Of a DNA stretch of 64,000 bases, positions 8,954 through 18,377 are shown piece after piece (the first letter of the stretch is position 1; each line of letters opens with the position of its first letter). The notes below the pieces were generated by a model that saw nothing but the letters and a program-made list of their open reading frames with translations, was not told the origin of the DNA and did not search any database. The position numbers and the translations under genes are program-made. The DNA comes from Calidifontibacter indicus (GTDB lineage Bacteria > Actinomycetota > Actinomycetes > Actinomycetales > Dermatophilaceae), in the NCBI RefSeq assembly GCF_003386865.1, contig NZ_QTUA01000001.1, forward strand, positions 2,418,001 to 2,482,000. Direction: 5' to 3'.

Positions 8954-9565
8954 ATGAACTCAACCGCCCGCCGAAGTGTCTGGAGCTTCGGCCGCACAGA
9001 CCACTGGTTCCTGCAAATCGTGTTGTCGGTCATCGCAATCGGGTCGATCATCGGGCTCGTCGCCGGGCCGATCGCGCGCTGGATCAATGGCGATCCGGTG
9101 CCGGTTGACTACTCCGGCAAGGCAACGATCGACGCTCTCAATCGCGCCGGCCTGAAGTACGACGACGTGTCGACCACCGTCCAGGTGCCGGTGGGCGAAG
9201 TCGGTCCGCGCATCTGGTCGTTGCTGCCCGACCTCGCGCTCTGCGGGCTCGTCCTGGCCGCCCTCTGGCTGGTGTTCGGGGTGGCCCGAGACATCTCACG
9301 AGGCAACCCGTTCGTGCCGCTGAACGTGCGCCGCATCCGCACGATCGCCGCGCTCGCGCTGGTCGGGTCGATCGTCGTCCCGATGCTCACTTCGATGGGT
9401 CAGGCGATGGTGGTCGCCGGCACTGCGCTCGATGCCCTACAGCCGCAGGGTTTTTCGGTGACCTTCCCGCTCTGGCCCATCGGCGCCGCACTGGTCGTGG
9501 CGTTGATCGCCGAAGCGTTCGCCGCCGGCGACCGGATGCGAGACGACCTCGAAGGCGTGATCTGA
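8954..9565 (+). CDS. DUF2975 family membrane protein
   Basis: Encodes about 203 aa from ATG 8954, with GGGGG at 8941-8945 as ribosome binding site. Four hydrophobic segments are visible: FLQIVLSVIAIGSIIGLVA near the N-terminus, LLPDLALCGLVLAALWLVFG, TIAALALVGSIVVPMLTSMG and the stretch before ALVVALIAEAFAAG. The end of the last segment leads into ERMRDDLEGVI-type sequence (AAGDRMRDDLEGVI), the characteristic DUF2975 C-terminus. DUF2975 genes are commonly paired with a small Xre-type regulator, as here (1-bp gap). No biochemical function is established. Confidence 0.85.
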   Translation: MNSTARRSVWSFGRTDHWFLQIVLSVIAIGSIIGLVAGPIARWINGDPVPVDYSGKATIDALNRAGLKYDDVSTTVQVPVGEVGPRIWSLLPDLALCGLVLAALWLVFGVARDISRGNPFVPLNVRRIRTIAALALVGSIVVPMLTSMGQAMVVAGTALDALQPQGFSVTFPLWPIGAALVVALIAEAFAAGDRMRDDLEGVI

Positions 9566-9566
9566 G

Positions 9567-9785
9567 GTGCCGGTCGACGACCCGCACCGCATCACCTGCC
9601 ACCTCGACGAGCTGCTCGCCGCCCGTGGCATGACCCTTCAGACACTCGCCGACGCCGTCGGGGTGACCGTGGTGAACCTGTCGGTGTTGAAGAACAACCG
9701 CGGCAAGGCGATCCGGTTCAGCACCCTCACCGCACTGTGCGACGTGCTGCAGTGCGAGGTGGGCGATCTGTTCAGCTGCGACTGA
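9567..9785 (+). CDS. Small Xre/Cro-type transcriptional regulator (YozG-like)
   Basis: Encodes 72 aa from a GTG one base after the DUF2975 stop. It is a single helix-turn-helix: LDELLAARGMTLQTLADAVGVTVVNLSVLKNNRGKAIRFSTLTALCDVLQCEVGDLF in outline, with the turn at VGVTVVNLS. The C-terminal pattern CDVLQCEVGDLF is typical of the YozG-like partners of DUF2975 proteins. It probably binds the palindrome at 8878-8909 and represses its own two-gene operon (inference). Confidence 0.85.
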   Translation: MPVDDPHRITCHLDELLAARGMTLQTLADAVGVTVVNLSVLKNNRGKAIRFSTLTALCDVLQCEVGDLFSCD

Positions 9786-9818
9786 ACTCGCAGCGCGGGA
9801 GGTGGTGGGTGGCGAATG

Positions 9819-11297
9819 TCAGCGGCCGGCGTTCTTGCCGCGGCGCTCGCGCACCCGCACCGAGATCTCGATCGGGGTGCCCTCGAAGCCGAACTCCTCG
9901 CGCAGCCGACGCTCGACGAACCGGCGGTAACCGTGCTCGATGAAGCCCGACGCGAAGATCACGAAGCGCGGCGGACGGGTGGACGCCTGGGTCGCGAACA
10001 GGATGCGCGGCTGCTTGCCACCTCGCACCGGGTGCGGGTGGCCGGCGACGATCTCACCGATGAACGCGTTGAGACGACCGGTCGGGATGCGGGTGTCCCA
10101 CGAGTCGAGCGCGGTCTCGATCGCCGGCACCAACTTGTCGACGTTGCGACCGGTCTGCGCGGAGATGTTGACCCGGGGCGCCCAAGTCATCTGCACCAAC
10201 TCACGCTCGATCTCACGCTCGAGGTAGTAGCGGCGCTCCTCGTCGAGCAGGTCCCACTTGTTGAACGCGACGACCAGCGAGCGGCCGGCGTCGATGACCT
10301 GCTGCACGACCCGAATGTCCTGCTCGGCGATCGACTCCTCGGCGTCGATCAGCACGACCGCCACCTCGGCCTTCTCGATCGCGGTCTGGGTGCGCAGCGA
10401 GGCGTAGAAGTCGGCGCCGCGGGTCTGGTGCACGCGACGGCGGATACCGGCGGTGTCGACGAATCGCCACGTCTTGCCGCCGAGTTCGATGTACTCGTCG
10501 ACCGGGTCGCGGGTGGTGCCGGCGACATTGTCGACGACCACGCGGTCTTCGCGGGCGAGCTTGTTCAGCAGCGACGACTTGCCGACGTTCGGGCGGCCGA
10601 CGAGGGCGACACGGCGCGGGCCACCGCGCTGATAGGCGCCGGCGACGGTGGTCTTGGCGGGCAGCACGTCGAGCAGCGCGTCGAGCGCGTCGCCGGTGCC
10701 GCGTCCGTGCAGTGCGGAGACCGGCCACGGCTGGCCGAGACCGAGCGACCACAGCATCGCGGCATCGGCCTCGGTGCGCTGGTCGTCGACCTTGTTGGCC
10801 ACGAGCACGACCGGCTTCTTGGAGCGGCGCAGCAGCTTCACGACGGCTTCGTCGGCGTCGGTGGCGCCGACCGTGGCGTCGACGACGAACAACACAGCGT
10901 CGGCGAGGTCGATGGCCACCTCGGCCTGCTCGGCCACGCGCAGGTGGATGCCCTGAGCGTCGATCTCCCAGCCACCGGTGTCGACCAGGGTGAAGCGGCG
11001 TCCGCTCCACTCACCGTCGTAGGCGACGCGGTCGCGGGTGACACCCGGGACGTCCTCGACAACGGCCTCGCGGCGTCCGATGACTCGGTTGACCAGGGTC
11101 GACTTGCCGACGTTCGGGCGGCCGATGATCGCGACGACCGGACGCGTCTCCTCCTCGGAGAGTTCGTCGTCGTCACCGCCCTCACGGGACAGCAGCGCGC
11201 GGTCTTCGTCACTGAGGTCGAAGTCTTCCAACCCCGCTCGCAGGGCACGCTCGACCTGTTCCTCGTCGTGGTTTGCGGTGGGGGTTTCTTCGGTCAT
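9819..11297 (-). CDS. der: Ribosome assembly GTPase Der
   Basis: Encodes 492 aa with two tandem GTPase domains and the C-terminal KH-like domain specific to Der/EngA. G1 motifs are GRPNVGKST and [10 protein letters not shown]3 motifs are DTGGWE and DTAGIRR; G4 motifs are NKVD and NKWD. It acts in 50S subunit maturation. ATG 11297 ([12 protein letters not shown]) is chosen because the acidic N-terminal extension is usual in actinobacterial Der; the longer open frame upstream runs into plsC. The gene is last in an operon with plsC and cmk upstream, 38 bp apart from plsC. Confidence 0.97.
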   Translation of the reverse strand: MTEETPTANHDEEQVERALRAGLEDFDLSDEDRALLSREGGDDDELSEEETRPVVAIIGRPNVGKSTLVNRVIGRREAVVEDVPGVTRDRVAYDGEWSGRRFTLVDTGGWEIDAQGIHLRVAEQAEVAIDLADAVLFVVDATVGATDADEAVVKLLRRSKKPVVLVANKVDDQRTEADAAMLWSLGLGQPWPVSALHGRGTGDALDALLDVLPAKTTVAGAYQRGGPRRVALVGRPNVGKSSLLNKLAREDRVVVDNVAGTTRDPVDEYIELGGKTWRFVDTAGIRRRVHQTRGADFYASLRTQTAIEKAEVAVVLIDAEESIAEQDIRVVQQVIDAGRSLVVAFNKWDLLDEERRYYLEREIERELVQMTWAPRVNISAQTGRNVDKLVPAIETALDSWDTRIPTGRLNAFIGEIVAGHPHPVRGGKQPRILFATQASTRPPRFVIFASGFIEHGYRRFVERRLREEFGFEGTPIEISVRVRERRGKNAGR

Positions 11298-11335
11298 TCC
11301 CCCATCATCCCCGACACCCCGGGTGATTCCGAAAC

Positions 11336-12016
11336 TCAGGCGGGCGGGGGCGCGTCCGTCGGCAGTTGCAGACCGGTCTCGGCCACCGCGGCCTGCACCT
11401 GCTCGACCAAGCGGGTGCGGATCTCCTCGGTCGCCAACGTCAGCTTCTGCCGTCCGGGCACACCCTTGAAGTCGGGCAGATCGAATGCTTCGCCGAAGCT
11501 GATCGCGATCGGCGAGCGCGGCTTGGGCCACGACTCACGCCCGCTGCCGGTGCCACGGGTGCCGAGGGTCGCGGCCGGCACGATCGTCGCACCGGTCTGC
11601 AGGGCCAGCCACGCGGCGCCCTGGTGGGCCGACTCGACGGTGCCGGCGCCGCGGGTGCCCTCGGGGAAGATACCGACGACGTGACCGTCGGCCAGCAACG
11701 ACTTCGCGATCGCCAGCGCCTCACGGTCACCGGTGCGCTGCTCGATCGGGATCTGCCCGACGCCGGTGAGGATGCGGCCCCACACCGACTTGAAGTAGCT
11801 GCGCTTCACCAGGAAGTGCACGGTGCGCGGCGCGAGGCAGAACACCACCGGACCGTCGAGGAAGCCGGTGTGGTTCGACACCAGCACCACCGGGCCGTCC
11901 GCGGGCAGCCGGTCGGGGTGCAGCACCTGCACCTTGTAGATCGCGCGGCCGAGTCGGTTGCCGATGCGGCGTCCGCGATCGGCCCAGTGCCGGTCGAACT
12001 GCACCTGCTCGGTCAT
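11336..12016 (-). CDS. 1-acyl-glycerol-3-phosphate acyltransferase (PlsC family)
   Basis: Encodes 226 aa with the acyltransferase motifs in order: NHTGFLDG (H-x4-D catalytic pair, about residues 47-53), then FPEGTRG (substrate-binding motif III, about 117-123). It transfers an acyl chain to lysophosphatidic acid or a related acceptor at the membrane. It overlaps cmk by 4 bp, and the cmk-plsC-der order is widespread in actinobacteria. The exact acceptor cannot be told from sequence. Confidence 0.9.
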   Translation of the reverse strand: MTEQVQFDRHWADRGRRIGNRLGRAIYKVQVLHPDRLPADGPVVLVSNHTGFLDGPVVFCLAPRTVHFLVKRSYFKSVWGRILTGVGQIPIEQRTGDREALAIAKSLLADGHVVGIFPEGTRGAGTVESAHQGAAWLALQTGATIVPAATLGTRGTGSGRESWPKPRSPIAISFGEAFDLPDFKGVPGRQKLTLATEEIRTRLVEQVQAAVAETGLQLPTDAPPPA

Positions 12017-12696
12017 TCTCGCTCCCCTGCGTCGATGGCCTCCTGCACGATCTGCAGCACCGCCGCCAGCGACTGCTCGAAGGTGAGATCGGAGGTGTCG
12101 ACCAGGCGCACACCGTCGGCCGCCGTCATGAACTGCGACACGGTGGAATCGGCCTTGTCGCGGTCGACGATCTGCGCCCGGGTCGCCTCCACCGTCGAGC
12201 TCAGCTCCTTGGAGCGGCGGGCCAGCCGCGCCTGCTCGCTGGCCGTCATCAGGATGCGCACCTGCGCGTCGGGGGCGACGACGGTCGTGATGTCCCGGCC
12301 CTCGGCCACGACTCCCCCGGTTTCCTGGGCAAGTTGCTCCATCAGGGCCCGTTGACGGTCGCGCATGTTCGCGCGCACCTCGAGATTGGTGGCCACTGCG
12401 GCAACCTGCTCGGTGAGCGCGGGCTCACGGATCTCGGCGTCGATGCGCCGTTCTCCCACCGCGACGGACGGCGCGGACGGGTCGGTGCCCATCCGCAGAT
12501 CGAACGTGCGGCCCGCCTCGGCCACCGCCTGCTGGTCGGTGAGGTCGATGCCCTGATCGAGGCACCACCAGGTGAGCGCGCGGTACATCGCACCGGTGTC
12601 GAGGTAGCCCCAGCCGTGCTCCTTCGCGGCCAGCTTCGACACCGACGACTTGCCCGTGCCCGACGGCCCGTCGATCGCGACCTGCACCTGATTCAT
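12013..12696 (-). CDS. cmk: Cytidylate kinase
   Basis: Encodes 227 aa from ATG 12696, preceded by GGGAAGCAGG. The P-loop is AIDGPSGTGKSSVSK, followed by the CMP-binding features YLDTGAMYRALT and AEGRDITTVVAPDA, and the LID pattern RQRALMEQ...RLARRSKEL. It phosphorylates CMP/dCMP. A GTG at 12738, overlapping the tyrA stop, would add 14 residues; the ATG was preferred because family proteins begin just before the P-loop. Confidence 0.96.
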   Translation of the reverse strand: MNQVQVAIDGPSGTGKSSVSKLAAKEHGWGYLDTGAMYRALTWWCLDQGIDLTDQQAVAEAGRTFDLRMGTDPSAPSVAVGERRIDAEIREPALTEQVAAVATNLEVRANMRDRQRALMEQLAQETGGVVAEGRDITTVVAPDAQVRILMTASEQARLARRSKELSSTVEATRAQIVDRDKADSTVSQFMTAADGVRLVDTSDLTFEQSLAAVLQIVQEAIDAGERE

Positions 12697-12734
12697 CCTG
12701 CTTCCCTTCACTGCCGTCATTGCTTGCCCCGCAC

Positions 12735-13832
12735 TCACCGGTGCACCGTCCAGCCCTTCGCCCCGAGTTCGTCGATCAACCGGTCGACCACCGAGGGCAA
12801 CACCGACACCTCGGCCAGACCGACCGGGATGCCCTCGCCGTGCTCCAGGTGGAGGTCTTCGAGGTTGATGCCGGCCTCACCCATGTCGTTGAACAGTCGG
12901 CCGAGCTGACCGGGTTCGTCGGGCACCACGACGACGACCGTGGCGTACGCGGTCGGCGCGCTGCCGTGCTTGCCGGGGATGCGCGCGTGCCCGAGTTGGC
13001 CCTCGGCGATCGTGCGCGCGAGCACCTGGCGCGCGCCCGGCGCGGTGTCCGTGTCTGCGCCCGTTCCCGCGAGGTCGGTGATCGCGGTGCGCACCGCCGT
13101 GAGGTCGTCGAGCAGCGCGTCGAGCACCGGGGCGACCGCGGCCGCGTTGCCCGACAGGATCTGCGTCCAGAGCATCGGGTCGCTCTCGGCGATGCGGGTG
13201 ACGTCACGAATTCCCTGGCCCGACAACCGGATCGCCGCATCGGAGAGCTCACGGAGCCGGGCTGCAACCAGGCTCGACGCCAGCTGCGGCACGTGCGACA
13301 CGGCCGCCACGGCGTGGTCGTGCTCGACCGGGTCCATCGTGACGGTCGCCGCACCGGTCGCCTCGGCGACCGCTTTCACCGCGGCGACGGCCTCGGCGGC
13401 GGAGTCGTCGCCGGGACAGATCACCCAGGTGCGGCCGTCGAACAGGTCGGCGCGTGCCGCGACGGCCCCGGACCGCTCGCGTCCGGCCATCGGGTGAGAC
13501 CCGACGTAGCGCGACAGGTCGCCGCCCGCCGCCCGCACCCCGTTCAGCACCTGTTCCTTCACCGACGCGACGTCGGTGACGACCGCCTGCGGCCACCGCC
13601 GCAACTCGTCGGCGACCACGTGGGCGGCGACGTCGGGCGGTGCCGCGACCAGCACCAGGTCGGGCGCGTCGGTCACGCCGGTCTGTCCCGCGCCCATGTC
13701 ACGGGCGATGGCCTGCGCGGTCGGCGACGGGTCGTGCAGCGACACCCGGAAACCACTGCGGGACAACGAGAGTCCGGCAGAGGTGCCGATGAGGCCGCAG
13801 CCGACGATGCGTATGTGCTTCACGTGGTGCAC
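12735..13832 (-). CDS. tyrA: Prephenate dehydrogenase with C-terminal ACT domain
   Basis: Encodes 365 aa. A Rossmann fold opens the protein (IRIVGCGLIGTSAGLSL), followed by SVKEQVLNGV and GSHPMAGRERSG, the conserved prephenate-binding segment with its His. The C-terminal about 75 residues form an ACT domain (VVVVVPDEPGQLGRLFND, GINLEDLHLEHG), which probably gives feedback control by tyrosine. Two GTG codons (13832 and 13823) are possible starts; the ribosome binding site GGGAG fits the first closely. It catalyses the NAD-dependent step to 4-hydroxyphenylpyruvate. Confidence 0.93.
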   Translation of the reverse strand: MHHVKHIRIVGCGLIGTSAGLSLSRSGFRVSLHDPSPTAQAIARDMGAGQTGVTDAPDLVLVAAPPDVAAHVVADELRRWPQAVVTDVASVKEQVLNGVRAAGGDLSRYVGSHPMAGRERSGAVAARADLFDGRTWVICPGDDSAAEAVAAVKAVAEATGAATVTMDPVEHDHAVAAVSHVPQLASSLVAARLRELSDAAIRLSGQGIRDVTRIAESDPMLWTQILSGNAAAVAPVLDALLDDLTAVRTAITDLAGTGADTDTAPGARQVLARTIAEGQLGHARIPGKHGSAPTAYATVVVVVPDEPGQLGRLFNDMGEAGINLEDLHLEHGEGIPVGLAEVSVLPSVVDRLIDELGAKGWTVHR

Positions 13833-13851
13833 GTGCTCCCTTCTGCCTTTT

Positions 13852-13908
13852 CGGGGTCCCCGCGAAGTATCGGAGCGAGGAACGAGCGGAGAACTTCGTG
13901 GGGTTTCA
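13852..13908 (-). repeat. Dispersed intergenic repeat, copy A
   Basis: A roughly 57-bp sequence containing GCGAAGTATCGGAG and GGAGAACTTCGTGGGG recurs at 33111-33167 with about 50 of 57 positions identical. The ends CGAAGT and ACTTCG are complementary, so a small hairpin can form. This copy fills the gap between rluB and tyrA. Confidence 0.8.
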
Positions 13909-14805
13909 GAGGCCGGCGGCCTTGTAGAGGGCCTTGACCTCGCTCGACGACAACGGACGCATCTTGCCCGGGCGCAGGTCGCCCAGCTGCACCGGCCCGA
14001 CGTCGGTGCGCACCAGCGACTCGACCGGGTGGCCGACGGCTTCGAGCATGCGCCGCACGATGCGGTTGCGCCCCTCGTGGAGCACGACCTCGAGCATCAC
14101 CCAACCCGGCTGGGAGTCGATGACCTTGAACGAGTCGACCTTCACCGGGCCGTCCTCGAGTTCGATGCCCTCGCGCAACGCCCTGCCGACGCCATGCTCG
14201 AGCGGACCGCGCACCACCGCGACGTACGTCTTCTGCACCCCGTACCGCGGGTGCTGCAGGCGGTTGGCGAGCTCGCCGTCATTGGTGAGCAACAGCAGGC
14301 CGGCGGTGTCGGCATCGAGCCGGCCGACGTGGAAGAGCCGCTCCTTACGGTCGCCGACGAAGTCGCCGACCGACTCCCGGCCGAGATCGTCCTCCATGGT
14401 GGAAACGACGTTGAGCGGCTTGTTGAACGCGAAGTAGACGCGGTTCTCGTCGAGCACGACGCGCTCGCCGTCGACGTGCACCACCTGCTTGAGCGGGTCG
14501 ATGCGCACGCCGAGTTCGGTGACGACCTGGTCGTCGACGGTGACCCGTCCGTCGGCGATCAGTTGTTCGCATACCCGTCGGCTGCCGACGCCGGCCGCCG
14601 CGAGCAGCTTCTGCAGGCGCACGCCGTCGGGGTCGTGCACGTCGACCGGCTCCGGGGCCGGACGGCTCGGCGGACGCTGGGTGCCGGCCGGTGCGCCGTG
14701 TCGGCCCTGGGCGACCGGGCCCTTGCCCTTGCGGTGGGTCGCCTTCTTGGCCGGTCGACCACCGGAGTTGCCGGAGTTGCGCGGGTTGTTACGGGGGGTG
14801 CTCAT
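13906..14805 (-). CDS. rRNA pseudouridine synthase, RluB/RsuA family
   Basis: Encodes 299 aa. The first about 60 residues are a basic Asn/Pro/Arg/Lys-rich tail, followed by an S4 RNA-binding domain (VRLQKLLAAAGVGSRRVCEQ). The catalytic domain has GRLDADTAGLLLLTNDG, with the catalytic Asp, and KTYVAVVRGP. It modifies 23S rRNA in the RluB group. Its start overlaps the scpB stop (ATGA), which is the common actinobacterial arrangement. Confidence 0.93.
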   Translation of the reverse strand: MSTPRNNPRNSGNSGGRPAKKATHRKGKGPVAQGRHGAPAGTQRPPSRPAPEPVDVHDPDGVRLQKLLAAAGVGSRRVCEQLIADGRVTVDDQVVTELGVRIDPLKQVVHVDGERVVLDENRVYFAFNKPLNVVSTMEDDLGRESVGDFVGDRKERLFHVGRLDADTAGLLLLTNDGELANRLQHPRYGVQKTYVAVVRGPLEHGVGRALREGIELEDGPVKVDSFKVIDSQPGWVMLEVVLHEGRNRIVRRMLEAVGHPVESLVRTDVGPVQLGDLRPGKMRPLSSSEVKALYKAAGL

Positions 14806-15470
14806 GCGTGTCCCTGTTCGATGAGTTCGTCGATGACGTCGGTGTCGGGCAGATAAGGGGCGAGCGCGGGCAGTTCGTCGAGCGACGACAGGCCCATGCG
14901 CTGCAGGAAGTAGGGGGTGGTGCCGTAAAGCATCGCACCGCCGTCACCGTCGGTGCCGGTCTCGGCGATGAGCCCACGGGTGGTGAGCGTGCGGATCACA
15001 CCGTCGACGTTCACCCCGCGGACGGCGCTGACCCGGGCGCGCGAGATCGGCTGCCGGTAGGCGATCACCGCAAGGGTCTCCAGCGATGCCTGGGTCAGTT
15101 TGGCCTGCTGACCGCCCATGAGGAACTTCTCGACCGCCGGGGCGTAATTGGCGCGGCTGTAGACGCGCCACCCGCCGTTGATCTGGCGCAGCGTGAATCC
15201 GCGCTGCTGCGAGGCGTATTCGTCTTCGAGCGCGACGAGGTGATCGTGCACCTCCGACTCCTCGAGTTCGAGGGCGTCGGCGAGTTCGAGTTCGCTGAGC
15301 GGCTGGTCGACCACCATGAGGATCGCCTCGATCGTGCTGCGCGCACCGCCCGGGAAGTCGTCGAGGTCGAACCCCTCGGGTTCGACCGGCGTTTCCACCG
15401 GAGCCTCCACCGGCGCGTCGGGCACCTCGATCGGCAGGGCCTCGCCGGGCCGGTCCTCGGCGTCAGTCAT
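14802..15470 (-). CDS. scpB: Segregation and condensation protein B
   Basis: Encodes 222 aa. After an acidic/Pro-rich N-terminus come two winged-helix domains: AILMVVDQPLSELELADAL, then QASLETLAVIAYRQPISRARV, and RTLTTRGLIAETG. It associates with ScpA and SMC in chromosome condensation. ATG 15470 is chosen because GAAGGAGG lies 5-6 nt upstream; a GTG at 15494 lies further back inside scpA. It overlaps scpA by 8 bp. Confidence 0.95.
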   Translation of the reverse strand: MTDAEDRPGEALPIEVPDAPVEAPVETPVEPEGFDLDDFPGGARSTIEAILMVVDQPLSELELADALELEESEVHDHLVALEDEYASQQRGFTLRQINGGWRVYSRANYAPAVEKFLMGGQQAKLTQASLETLAVIAYRQPISRARVSAVRGVNVDGVIRTLTTRGLIAETGTDGDGGAMLYGTTPYFLQRMGLSSLDELPALAPYLPDTDVIDELIEQGHA

Positions 15471-16446
15471 CGGCGCCTCCTTCAGCTTCGTCACGATCTG
15501 CGGTCGTCTCTTCGGTCGTCTCTTCGGTCGTCTGATCGGCCTCGTCGAACTCCGCGCTCACCTGCACCTGCGCGTCCTCGTCCGCCGTCCACCGGACGGT
15601 GAGTTCGCCCAGCGCCTCCGGCTGCTCGAACACGATCACCGCCTCCTTGAACAGCTCCAGCACCGCCAGGAAGCGAGCGACGATCACCAGGGTGGAGTCG
15701 GCGTCCTCGACGAGGTCGCGGAACGACGAAACCTTCGCGCTGCGCAACTTGTCGGCGACGATGCCGGCCTGTTCGCGCACGCTCACCGCGGCCTGGTGCA
15801 GGTGCTCCAACCCCACCTGCGGCGGCGGTTTGGGGATCATCGCGTTCGCCGCGATCATCGCCAGCTGCTCCGGGGTCACGTTCATCACCAGTTCGGGCAG
15901 CAGGCCGGCGAACCGTTCCTCCAGCCCGGCCTGGCGCGCGGTGATGCGCCCGGCCGTCGCCATCCGCTGCTCGAAGGCACTCGCCACCTGTTTGAACGCG
16001 CGGTACTGCAGCAGCCGGGCGAACAGCAGGTCGCGTGCCTCGATGAGCGCGAGATCCTCCTCGTCCTCCGGGCCGGAGTTGGGCAGCAGCCGGGCAGCCT
16101 TGAGGTCCAACAGGGTTGCCGCGATGAGCAGGAACTCCGAGGCCTGCCCGAGGTCCCAGTCGGCCTGCGACTTCTGCGCCGCACGGATGTGGGCGATGAA
16201 CTCGTCGGTGACCTTGTGCAGCGCGATCTCGGTGACGTCGAGCTTGTGCTTGGAGATCAGCCCGAGCAGCAGTTCGAACGGGCCGGAGAAGACGTCGAGG
16301 TGCACCTCGAACGGCGCCGACGACGCGCGTTTGGTGATGACACCGCCGGGAACCGACGGGTCGAGGTCGGCGCCTGCCTCGACCTCGGGGTCGGTGCTCG
16401 GCTCGCCTACCGGCTCAGGCTGCGTCGCCGCGAGCGATGAGTTCAC
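15463..16446 (-). CDS. scpA: Segregation and condensation protein A
   Basis: Encodes 327 aa, kleisin subunit of the SMC complex. The core FEVHLDVFSGPFELLLGLI, then KHKLDVTEIALHKVTDEFI and FLLIAATLLDLKAARLLP, is diagnostic. The GTG start at 16446 lies 32 bp inside parA, in another frame; no later start would keep the N-terminal region. Near the 3' end a 12-bp unit (CGGTCGTCTCTT on the plus strand, 15501-15536) is repeated about three times and encodes TTEETTEETT, a likely slippage-prone acidic tail. Confidence 0.93.
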   Translation of the reverse strand: MNSSLAATQPEPVGEPSTDPEVEAGADLDPSVPGGVITKRASSAPFEVHLDVFSGPFELLLGLISKHKLDVTEIALHKVTDEFIAHIRAAQKSQADWDLGQASEFLLIAATLLDLKAARLLPNSGPEDEEDLALIEARDLLFARLLQYRAFKQVASAFEQRMATAGRITARQAGLEERFAGLLPELVMNVTPEQLAMIAANAMIPKPPPQVGLEHLHQAAVSVREQAGIVADKLRSAKVSSFRDLVEDADSTLVIVARFLAVLELFKEAVIVFEQPEALGELTVRWTADEDAQVQVSAEFDEADQTTEETTEETTADRDEAEGGADD

Positions 16447-17272
16447 GAGCCAACTGTCGGTAGGCCTCGGCAGCGCCGTGGCTCGAGGCGTACTTGGTGA
16501 TCGGCTCCGCGGCGAGCGTGGCGTCGGGGAACTTCACCGTGCGGTTGATGGTGGTGTGGAACACCTTGTCGCCGAAGTGGTCGACCACCGAGCGCACGAC
16601 GTCGCGGCTGTGCAGGGTGCGGCCGTCGTACATCGTGGCGAGGATGCCGTCGATCTCCAGGCGCGGGTTGAGCCGGTCGGTCACCTTGTCGATCGTCTCG
16701 ACCAGCAACGCGACGCCGCGCATCGCGAAGAACTCGCACTCCAGCGGAATGATCACGCCGTGCGACGCGGTGAGCGCGTTGACGGTGAGCAGGCCGAGGC
16801 TCGGCTGGCAGTCGATGAGAATGACGTCGTATTCGTCCTCGACCGGGCGCAGCACCCGGGCCAGGATCATCTCGCGGGCGACCTCACCGACCAGTTGCAC
16901 CTCGGCCGCCGACAGGTCGATGTTGGCCGGCAGCACGTCGAGATTGTCGACGCCCGACGGCTGAATCACCTTGTGGATGTCGTGGCCGCGCTCGACCAGC
17001 AGGTTGTAGACCGTCTCGTCGAGTTCGTTGCTGCGCACGCCGAGCCCCGCCGACAGGGCACCCTGCGGATCGAAGTCGACGACGAGCACCTTGCGGCCGT
17101 ACTCCGCGAGCGCCGCACCGAGGTTGATCGTCGTGGTCGTCTTGCCGACGCCGCCCTTCTGGTTGCACATCGCGATGATGCGCGCCGGGCCGTGCGCGGT
17201 GAGGCGGGGTGGGGACGGGAAGTTCGGCAGCGGTCGTCCGGTCGGACCCAACGTGTCCTGCTGGCTCAACAT
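16415..17272 (-). CDS. ParA/Soj-type chromosome partitioning ATPase
   Basis: Encodes 285 aa with deviant Walker A CNQKGGVGKTTTTINLG, A' motif VVDFDPQGALSAGLG and Walker B VILIDCQPSLGLLTVNAL. It belongs to the chromosomal ParA branch but is not next to a parB; in actinobacteria this second ParA lies beside scpA-scpB, as here. ATG 17272 follows AAGGAGAG closely. It probably works in segregation with the downstream scpA (32-bp overlap). Confidence 0.93.
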   Translation of the reverse strand: MLSQQDTLGPTGRPLPNFPSPPRLTAHGPARIIAMCNQKGGVGKTTTTINLGAALAEYGRKVLVVDFDPQGALSAGLGVRSNELDETVYNLLVERGHDIHKVIQPSGVDNLDVLPANIDLSAAEVQLVGEVAREMILARVLRPVEDEYDVILIDCQPSLGLLTVNALTASHGVIIPLECEFFAMRGVALLVETIDKVTDRLNPRLEIDGILATMYDGRTLHSRDVVRSVVDHFGDKVFHTTINRTVKFPDATLAAEPITKYASSHGAAEAYRQLARELIARGDAA

Positions 17273-17368
17273 CTCTCCTTGTGCTCTGGCTCTCGCCGAT
17301 CAACCGCAAGGGTATTACGTCGCCGGGGTCGGCGCGTCCGTGCGGGGCGTGCCGATCGTCACCTGCGC

Positions 17369-18295
17369 TCAGGTCGCGCGCGGGTGAGCGCCGGCGAACA
17401 CCTCACGCAACTGCTGGACGGTGACCATCGTGTAGATCTGCGTGGTGGTCACCGAGGCGTGGCCGAGCAGTTCCTGCACGACCCGCACGTCGGCGCCGCC
17501 GTCGAGCAGATGGGTCGCGAACGAGTGCCGCAGGGTGTGCGGCGACAGGTGCATGCCGAGGTTCGCGCGCTCGCCACAGGCCTGGACGAGGTTCCAGACC
17601 GACTGCCTGGTCAGGCGTCCGCCGCGCTGGTTGAGGAAGAGCGCGGGGGTGCCGCTGCCCTGCCCCGCGAACACCGGGCGGGCGCGCACCAGATACGCCT
17701 CGATCGCTTCCTTCGCGAACCGGCCGAGCGGCAGCAGCCGTTCCTTGTCGCCCTTGCCGAACACCCGCACGGTGTCGGTCTGCAAATCGACGTCGTCGAC
17801 GTCGAGGCCGGTCACCTCGCTGACCCGCGCGCCGATGCCGTACATCAACTCCAGAACAGCTCTGTCCCGCAACGAGTTCGGGGTGTCGCCGACAGCGGCC
17901 GCGTCGAGCAGGCGGGCCATCTCGTCCTGACCGATCGCCTTCGGCAGCCGTCGTCCCGGCGTGGGCGGCGCGACACCCTCGGCGGCATCGACGGCGGTCT
18001 CCCCCTCCAACGCCAGGAACCGGTGGAACATCCGCACCGCCACCAGCGACCGTGCCGCCGACGAGGCGGCGAGCGGACGGTGCTCGTCGTCGCCCTGCCG
18101 CAGATGGGCGAGGAAACCGCTCACCATCGTCTCGGTGATGTCCTTCGGTTCACGCACGCCGGCCGCGGCGAGATAGGCGGTGTAGCGGGAGATGTCACGC
18201 CCGTACGCCTTGAGGGTGTGCGGTGACAAGCCGCGTTCGACCCTTAGGTGATCGAGCCAGCCCCTTGCTGCTCGATCCAACGGTGTGGAGCTCAT
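17369..18295 (-). CDS. xerD: Site-specific tyrosine recombinase XerD
   Basis: Encodes 308 aa, full-length. The N-terminal SAM-like core-binding domain is followed by the catalytic domain with all six residues: R in GIGARVSEVTGL, K in GKGDKER, HxxR in HTLRHSFATHLLDG, H in LLGHASVTTTQIYT and the nucleophile Y of IYTMVT. It resolves chromosome dimers at dif with XerC. The placement upstream of parA/scpAB is standard for actinobacteria. Confidence 0.95.
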   Translation of the reverse strand: MSSTPLDRAARGWLDHLRVERGLSPHTLKAYGRDISRYTAYLAAAGVREPKDITETMVSGFLAHLRQGDDEHRPLAASSAARSLVAVRMFHRFLALEGETAVDAAEGVAPPTPGRRLPKAIGQDEMARLLDAAAVGDTPNSLRDRAVLELMYGIGARVSEVTGLDVDDVDLQTDTVRVFGKGDKERLLPLGRFAKEAIEAYLVRARPVFAGQGSGTPALFLNQRGGRLTRQSVWNLVQACGERANLGMHLSPHTLRHSFATHLLDGGADVRVVQELLGHASVTTTQIYTMVTVQQLREVFAGAHPRAT

Positions 18296-18377
18296 GGAGG
18301 AGCATTGTGCCTGCTTGTCACCGACACAGGTGGGCCTACGGGTAGGTTCGCCGCATGCATCGCAGGAGGGGACCCCG

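Noticed and set aside
15501-15536. Tandem 12-bp repeat as possible CRISPR
   Set aside because: Units are contiguous without spacers and encode the scpA tail.
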